A stretch of 9,769 nucleotides of DNA from positions 1 to 9,769 of the forward strand of contig CAZCBJ010000149.1 of NCBI GenBank assembly GCA_964496705.1, in the 5' to 3' direction. Position 1 is the stretch's first letter, and every line of letters begins with the position of its first letter. The notes beneath the pieces are model-generated. The model did not search any database and had not been told where the DNA came from. It saw only the letters and a program-made list of their open reading frames with translations. This DNA is from CAZCBJ01 sp964496705. GTDB lineage: Bacteria > Chloroflexota > Anaerolineae > Anaerolineales > Anaerolineaceae. Shown here in pieces: positions 5,794-9,769 of this stretch. Made by a program: the position numbers and the translations under genes.

Positions 5794-7134
5794 TTATTCC
5801 GCAAGCGAATCCAGAACATTTCGTGGCGACATTTCATCGTTTAATCCAGCGAGCATCTTCGTTCCCTTGATATCCGGCAGGATCAGCCGCCCGGCGTGCG
5901 TGTAGAAGTCGTTGCGCGCGCCCCGCGCGGGGAAATGGGCGTTCGCCCACTCGCTCTGCCAGCCCAGCCCGCAGGCGCGCTGCAGGCGGGTGTGGCCGTA
6001 GATAAACCAGGCGCCGTCCATGAAAGCCGCGCGGTGGGGCAGCAGCTCCGGCGCGCCGAAGTCATCCGCCAGCTTCTGCCCGGGGCTGTTCATCTCGGTG
6101 CCCACGTTGAGCGGCAACTCCAGGGCGCGAGCCAGTTGGATGACCTCGTCCAGTTTGCGCGCTTTTTCGGCGCGCACCTGCGGGTCGGCAAAATTCCAGT
6201 TGCGGTCGGGGATGATATTGAGCGCGGCCACGCCTTTGTGGATCAGCAGCTCGAGCAACTCCTGGATGGCCTGCTCGCCTGCCGAGGCGCCGTCCAGCCA
6301 GGCGGCGCAGGGCAGCGCGCCGCAGGCGGCGATCAGGCGGTTGACCTGCTCGACCACGGGGAAGGTCTGCGGCCCGGGCTGGACATAGCCCACCCCGCCG
6401 CGCTTCATCAGCCTGGCGCGCAGCAGGTGGTGATATCGGGCGGTGTCCTGCATGGCCGCCTGCACCTGCTCCAGCGGCAGGTTCAGCTTGATCGCCCAGT
6501 AGCCAGGGACATCTACCTCGCGATACATCCTGGCTGCCGCGTCGGCAATCGCCGCCAGCATGTGGCGCTCGGTGGCGTTTTTGGCCGGGGTCAACGGCAG
6601 CACGTCACGGTCGTAATCCACCTGCACCGGCTCGAGGAAAGCGTTCAGCCGATCGAGCATCTCGCGGTTGCGCCGTTCGGCGCGTTGGCGCATCTGCTGC
6701 AGAATGGGCGCCACCTCGGGCGGCGCCTGGCTGGCAGTGAAGCCAATGCCCATGTGATAATACACCCCCGGTTCGCCGGGCGAGTTGATCTCGCGGTCGG
6801 CGAATTCGGGGATGAAGACGCGCGTCTCAATCCCCGCGCTGCCGCGCACGCCCACCAGCTCACAACCGTCGAGGAACTCATCCACCCCATCCAGCACATC
6901 AAAATCGACGATGCCCAGCGCCAGGTAGCCTTTCTGGCGCGCCAGCCAGGCCAGCGCGCTGGGAGAATAGCCGTAGGCATTAAAGGAGAAAAAGGTGTGG
7001 CAGTGCAGGTTGACCACCTCGACCTCTTCGGGGCGCGGATAATAACCAAAGTCGGTCAGCGCTTTCAGCTCCTGCAGCGCTCCACGGCGCATGCCGGGGG
7101 CTTTGTGGTTGAGCTGCTTTTCCATGTACTCCAT
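5794..7134 (-). CDS. PHP-domain metal-dependent hydrolase-like protein
   Basis: The protein has 446 residues. After an N-terminal helix it opens with VNLHCHTFFSFNAYG (H44, H46), the first metal-binding motif of the PHP (polymerase and histidinol phosphatase) superfamily. The second motif, usually T-D-H, reads IVDFDVLDG (D77, D79), so the histidine is missing. GIETRVFIPE (E103) matches the third motif, and YYHMGIGF (H127) resembles the next. Other candidate metal or active-site groups are H191, IIPDRNW (308-313), GTEMNSPGQ (E347) and YGHTRLQR (H381). PHP proteins usually hydrolyse phosphate esters with a multi-metal centre, and substrates vary widely. This one is much longer than histidinol phosphatase, with a large insert at about 135-300, so I do not assign a substrate. 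The ATG at 7134 is 8 nt after the aldolase stop; AGGGG lies 5 nt before it. Last gene of the dehydrogenase operon. Confidence 0.75.
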   Translation of the reverse strand: MEYMEKQLNHKAPGMRRGALQELKALTDFGYYPRPEEVEVVNLHCHTFFSFNAYGYSPSALAWLARQKGYLALGIVDFDVLDGVDEFLDGCELVGVRGSAGIETRVFIPEFADREINSPGEPGVYYHMGIGFTASQAPPEVAPILQQMRQRAERRNREMLDRLNAFLEPVQVDYDRDVLPLTPAKNATERHMLAAIADAAARMYREVDVPGYWAIKLNLPLEQVQAAMQDTARYHHLLRARLMKRGGVGYVQPGPQTFPVVEQVNRLIAACGALPCAAWLDGASAGEQAIQELLELLIHKGVAALNIIPDRNWNFADPQVRAEKARKLDEVIQLARALELPLNVGTEMNSPGQKLADDFGAPELLPHRAAFMDGAWFIYGHTRLQRACGLGWQSEWANAHFPARGARNDFYTHAGRLILPDIKGTKMLAGLNDEMSPRNVLDSLAE

Positions 7135-7142
7135 CGCTGCCC

Positions 7143-7916
7143 CTATTTCTGCGCGCCGAGCTGCTGGCGGCGGTAAAGCTCATCCGGGCGGGTGTGGATG
7201 CGCGCCACATCGCGCTCGGAGAGGAAATGCGGTCCGCCAGCCGCGTAACTGCCCAGCAGCACGCGCGCGGTTTTGACCGCCATGGCGGTGACATCCCGCA
7301 CCTGCCGGGCGCTTTGCGCCAGCGCGATCAAGCCGTGGTTCTGCATGATCACCACCCGCGGGCGCTCGCCGTGGCGCTCGAGGTATTCGCCCAGCAGCCG
7401 TTTGACCGAGCGCGCCAGCGGGATGCCGGGATCGGTGTATGGCACCAGCAGCGGCGCCACCCCGCAGACCACGATCTCATCCGGGAACAGCCGCCCGGCG
7501 AAGGCGTCCGGGAAGGCCTGCGAACAGGCCAGCATATTGACCGGGGTGGGGTGGGTATGGCCGACGAAATTGACCCCGTCCAGGTCGAGCAGCAGCGCGT
7601 GCAGCAGCGTTTCCACCGAGGGTTGGGCGCGCGCCTCCGGGTCAGTGCGCGCGGCGGAGAGGGCCTGTTTGACCCCGGCATCGCTGACCTCCGCCCCATC
7701 CAGCAGGGGCAGCACGCGCTCAAAACTGACGCGCACAAATCCGGCTGCGCCGATATCCTCCAACTGCGCGCCGCTGGCCTTGACCCAGAAGCTGCCCGCG
7801 TCGGCGCGCGCCGAAGTGTTGCCCTCGCCCAGGATGGCCAGGTCCAGCGCCGGCTGTCCCAGCCACCGTGAAAGCGCAATCAATTGATCCAGGGGGGTAG
7901 AATTGTCTTGGTTCAT
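7143..7916 (-). CDS. Class II aldolase/adducin-family protein
   Basis: The protein has 257 residues in the L-fuculose/L-ribulose-phosphate aldolase family. GEGNTSAR (30-37) is the glycine-rich phosphate-binding loop. E102 in PSVETLLHALL is at the place of the catalytic glutamate. GHTHP (H120, H122) and QNHGLIA (H194) supply the three zinc ligands. Family members cleave phosphorylated sugars by retro-aldol chemistry (fuculose-1-phosphate to dihydroxyacetone phosphate and lactaldehyde), epimerise ribulose-5-phosphate, dehydrate methylthioribulose-1-phosphate, or decarboxylate; sequence alone does not choose. It is somewhat longer than FucA (about 215 residues), with extra sequence before E102. 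ATG at 7916 has GGAG 6 nt upstream. A longer in-frame reading to 8027 overlaps the E2 gene and is rejected. It starts 13 nt after E2 and ends 8 nt before the PHP gene. Confidence 0.85.
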   Translation of the reverse strand: MNQDNSTPLDQLIALSRWLGQPALDLAILGEGNTSARADAGSFWVKASGAQLEDIGAAGFVRVSFERVLPLLDGAEVSDAGVKQALSAARTDPEARAQPSVETLLHALLLDLDGVNFVGHTHPTPVNMLACSQAFPDAFAGRLFPDEIVVCGVAPLLVPYTDPGIPLARSVKRLLGEYLERHGERPRVVIMQNHGLIALAQSARQVRDVTAMAVKTARVLLGSYAAGGPHFLSERDVARIHTRPDELYRRQQLGAQK

Positions 7917-7929
7917 GGCTTGCTCCGCA

Positions 7930-9261
7930 TCATCCTTCCGCCAGCAATAAATAGGGTTCTTCGACCAACTGCTTGAGATACTGGAAGAAGCGCGCCGCCG
8001 GGGCGCCGTCCACCAGGCGGTGGTCAAAAGCCAGGCTGAGGGTCATCATCTGGCGCACCACCACCCCCTCGCCGCGGGCCACCGGCTTGGGCAGGATGCG
8101 CCCCACGCCCAGGATGGCCGCCTCGGGCAGGTTGATGACCGGGGTGAAGGCTTCAATGTCAAACATGCCCAGGTTGGTGATGGTGAACGTGCCGCCGCTC
8201 AGGTCGTCGGGCAGGATGCGGTTGTTGCGCGCCTTCTCGACCAACACGCGGAACTCGCTGCCGAACTGGCGCAGGCTCTTGCGGTCCACGTCGCGCACCA
8301 CCGGCACCAGCAGCCCGCGCTCGGTGTCCACCGCCAGGCCGATATTGACGCGCGAGAGCACCTCGACCGCGTCAACCGCCAGGCGGGCATTCATATAGGG
8401 GAAGCGGCGCAGCGCCGCAGCGCACATCCTGGCCAGCAGGTCGTTGTAGCTTGGCGCAAAACCCCATTCCTTCTCCACCCGCGCCTTGAGCCGCTCGCGC
8501 GCCGCAACCAGCTCGCTTGCATCCACTTCCATCATCATCGTCACCCGCGCGGTGGCGCGCGCGCTGGCGCTCATCCGCTCGGCGATCACCGCGCGCGCCC
8601 CGGCCAGCGGAAGGCGCACCAGGATTTCATCGCTGGATAACGGCGCAGCGCGCTCCTGCAATGCGCGAGCCACATCCTCCCTGACGATTCGCCCGCCCGG
8701 ACCGCTGCCCGCCAGGCCGTGCCAGTCCACGCCCGCCGCCTCAGCCACCCTGCGCGCCAGCGGGGTGACCTTCGGCTGCTGCGCCAGGAAGTCAACCACA
8801 TCGCGCTCGATCACGCGCACGCCGCCACCGCCGCTGGGCGGCACCTGGCTCAGGTCCACCCCTTCGGCTGCAGCCAGCCTGCGAGCGCGCGGCGAAGCGA
8901 AGGTCTTGCCGGCGGGCGCTGCGGCTTCAGGCTGAACAGGTGCTTCGACGGCCTGTGGAACAGCGGGCGATTCGATCACCTGCGGCTCTGCCTCCACGCC
9001 ATGCGCCTGCACAAAGCGCTCATCCTGCGCGCCGACCAGCGCCACCACGGTCAGCACCGGCACCACCGCGCCGTTGGGATAGGGACCGATGTGCAGCCAG
9101 CCCTTGGCGGGCGATTCGATGGGGAAGACCGCCTTGTCAGTCTCCACCTCCAGCAGGTCCTGGCCGGCCTTCACCGCCGCGCCGTCCGCAACCAGCCAGT
9201 TGACGATGGTCACCTCTTCGACCGTTTGACCCAGCTTTGGGATGAACAATTCGGCAGCCAT
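7930..9261 (-). CDS. pdhC: 2-oxoacid dehydrogenase E2 (dihydrolipoyl acyltransferase) with two subunit-binding domains
   Basis: A 443-residue core enzyme of a pyruvate-dehydrogenase-type complex, which passes an acyl group from lipoate to CoA. The lipoyl domain spans about 1-78, with lipoylated K43 in VETDKAVF. An Ala/Pro/Glu/Val-rich flexible linker covers about 88-118. Two peripheral subunit-binding domains follow in tandem: about 121-159 (SPRARRLAAAEGVDL, then GGGVRVIERDVVDFL) and about 164-201 (TPLARRVAEAAGVDW, then GSGPGGRIVREDV). The catalytic domain is at about 215-441, with GGTFTITNLGMF at 357-368 and catalytic AFDHRLVDG (H414, D418). One subunit-binding domain is usual, so the pair is uncommon. 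The ATG overlaps the E1 beta stop by one base (TGATG), with AGGTGG 7 nt upstream, indicating translational coupling. The acyl specificity (pyruvate, acetoin or branched-chain) is not certain; the pyruvate symbol is the default reading. Confidence 0.9.
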   Translation of the reverse strand: MAAELFIPKLGQTVEEVTIVNWLVADGAAVKAGQDLLEVETDKAVFPIESPAKGWLHIGPYPNGAVVPVLTVVALVGAQDERFVQAHGVEAEPQVIESPAVPQAVEAPVQPEAAAPAGKTFASPRARRLAAAEGVDLSQVPPSGGGGVRVIERDVVDFLAQQPKVTPLARRVAEAAGVDWHGLAGSGPGGRIVREDVARALQERAAPLSSDEILVRLPLAGARAVIAERMSASARATARVTMMMEVDASELVAARERLKARVEKEWGFAPSYNDLLARMCAAALRRFPYMNARLAVDAVEVLSRVNIGLAVDTERGLLVPVVRDVDRKSLRQFGSEFRVLVEKARNNRILPDDLSGGTFTITNLGMFDIEAFTPVINLPEAAILGVGRILPKPVARGEGVVVRQMMTLSLAFDHRLVDGAPAARFFQYLKQLVEEPYLLLAEG

Positions 9262-9769
9262 CAGCTCACCACCTTTCGCACCGCCGCCATGACGCGCTCC
9301 AGATTGGGAATGGCCATGTCTTCCAGCACCTCGGCGCGCGGCACGGGCACGTTGAGCGCCGCCACGCGCACCATCGGCGCGTCCAGATAATCGAAAGCCA
9401 GCTCGTTGACTTGCGCCATGACCTCATTGACGAAGCCGGTGTTCTCATACGCCTCGGAAAGGCACACCAGCCGTCCGGTTTTCTTGACCGATTCAACCAC
9501 CGTGTCAATATCCAGGGGTTTCAGCGTGCGCAGGTCGATCACCTCCACCTCGATGCCCTCGGCAGCCAGCCTCTCGGCAGCCTCCAGCGCGCGGTAAACC
9601 ATGCGCGAATAGGTCACCAGGCTGACATGCCTGCCGGGGCGTTTGATATCCGCCACGCCCAGCGGGATGATGTACTCCTCCTCGGGGACGGGGCCTTTTT
9701 CCTTGTACAGCATCTTATGCTCGATGAACATGACCGGGTTGTCGTCGCGGATGGCGGCTTTGAGCAGAC
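9261..9769 (-). CDS. pdhB: 2-oxoacid dehydrogenase E1 beta subunit, C-terminal half (cut by the window edge)
   Basis: The last 168 residues are visible; the family is about 325 residues, so the N-terminal half lies beyond 9769. The open frame continues to the edge, and the methionine at 9731 is internal: the residues before it (LLKAAIRDDNPV) are conserved E1 beta sequence. Further family features are FIEHKMLY, KGPVPEEEYIIPLG, VSLVTYSRMV, the transketolase C-terminal domain segment VEVIDLRTLKPLD, VCLSEAYENTGF and the end segment VRVAALNVPVP. E1 alpha and beta form the thiamine-diphosphate heterotetramer that decarboxylates the 2-oxoacid and acylates the E2 lipoyl group. The sequence looks most like pyruvate/acetoin dehydrogenase E1 beta. 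E2 follows with a 1-nt overlap. E1 alpha would be expected just upstream, to the right of the window. Confidence 0.9.
   Translation of the reverse strand, partial: LLKAAIRDDNPVMFIEHKMLYKEKGPVPEEEYIIPLGVADIKRPGRHVSLVTYSRMVYRALEAAERLAAEGIEVEVIDLRTLKPLDIDTVVESVKKTGRLVCLSEAYENTGFVNEVMAQVNELAFDYLDAPMVRVAALNVPVPRAEVLEDMAIPNLERVMAAVRKVVS

Noticed and set aside
5896..7176. A 426-codon open frame on the + strand opposite the PHP gene
   Set aside because: The minus-strand frame carries PHP motifs and fits the operon. The antisense product is low-complexity, rich in H, Q, G and R, and has no convincing start signal.
7917..8027. N-terminal extension of the class II aldolase into the E2 gene
   Set aside because: It would overlap E2 by about 100 nt and encodes low-complexity serine- and arginine-rich sequence. 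The ATG at 7916 has a proper GGAG site.
9261..9731. A complete small protein starting at the methionine at 9731
   Set aside because: The frame continues without a stop to the window edge, and the residues before this methionine match conserved E1 beta sequence. It is an internal methionine of a truncated gene.

Overview
The window is GC-rich bacterial DNA (roughly 60% by eye), densely coding, with clear AGGAGG-type ribosome binding sites. It suggests a chromosomal segment from the Chloroflexota, probably an Anaerolineae-like organism. The reasons are a membrane protein carrying a 'DSFDDNDAGW'-type jelly-roll domain, a short dispersed-type palindrome containing TGAGCGCAGCGAAG, and the general mix of genes. 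This placement is inference from style, not from a marker gene. I see no rRNA, tRNA, insertion sequence, CRISPR array or phage gene.

Layout. On the + strand, 49-1371 is a diaminopimelate decarboxylase-family gene, possibly leaderless. Everything else is on the minus strand. Tail to tail with the first gene is a two-helix membrane protein with an extracytoplasmic lectin-like domain (1381-2295), which has a good sigma-70-type promoter and a G-quadruplex motif upstream. Next is a 71-residue two-helix membrane protein (2520-2735) with its own intrinsic terminator. A 266-bp intergenic region (2736-3001) follows, holding a 70-bp imperfect palindrome that probably also terminates the next transcript. 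Then come a double-GNAT acetyltransferase (3002-3898) and a sugar isomerase/epimerase of the xylose-isomerase-like TIM barrel type (3920-4696), apparently co-transcribed. A RarD/EamA transporter follows (4810-5691) with its own promoter.

The right-hand 4 kb (5794-9769) is one tightly packed operon read right to left. It contains the 2-oxoacid (pyruvate-type) dehydrogenase E1 beta subunit (cut by the window edge), the E2 dihydrolipoyl acyltransferase with two tandem subunit-binding domains, a class II aldolase/adducin-family enzyme, and an unusual 446-residue PHP-domain protein. Junctions are a 1-nt overlap, a 13-nt gap and an 8-nt gap, so the four proteins are probably made together. E1 beta and E2 belong to a complex that turns a 2-oxoacid into acyl-CoA. 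The aldolase and the PHP protein may supply its substrate or act in a linked carbohydrate route. That link rests on gene order only and is the most interesting functional question here. No gap longer than 300 bp lacks a gene.
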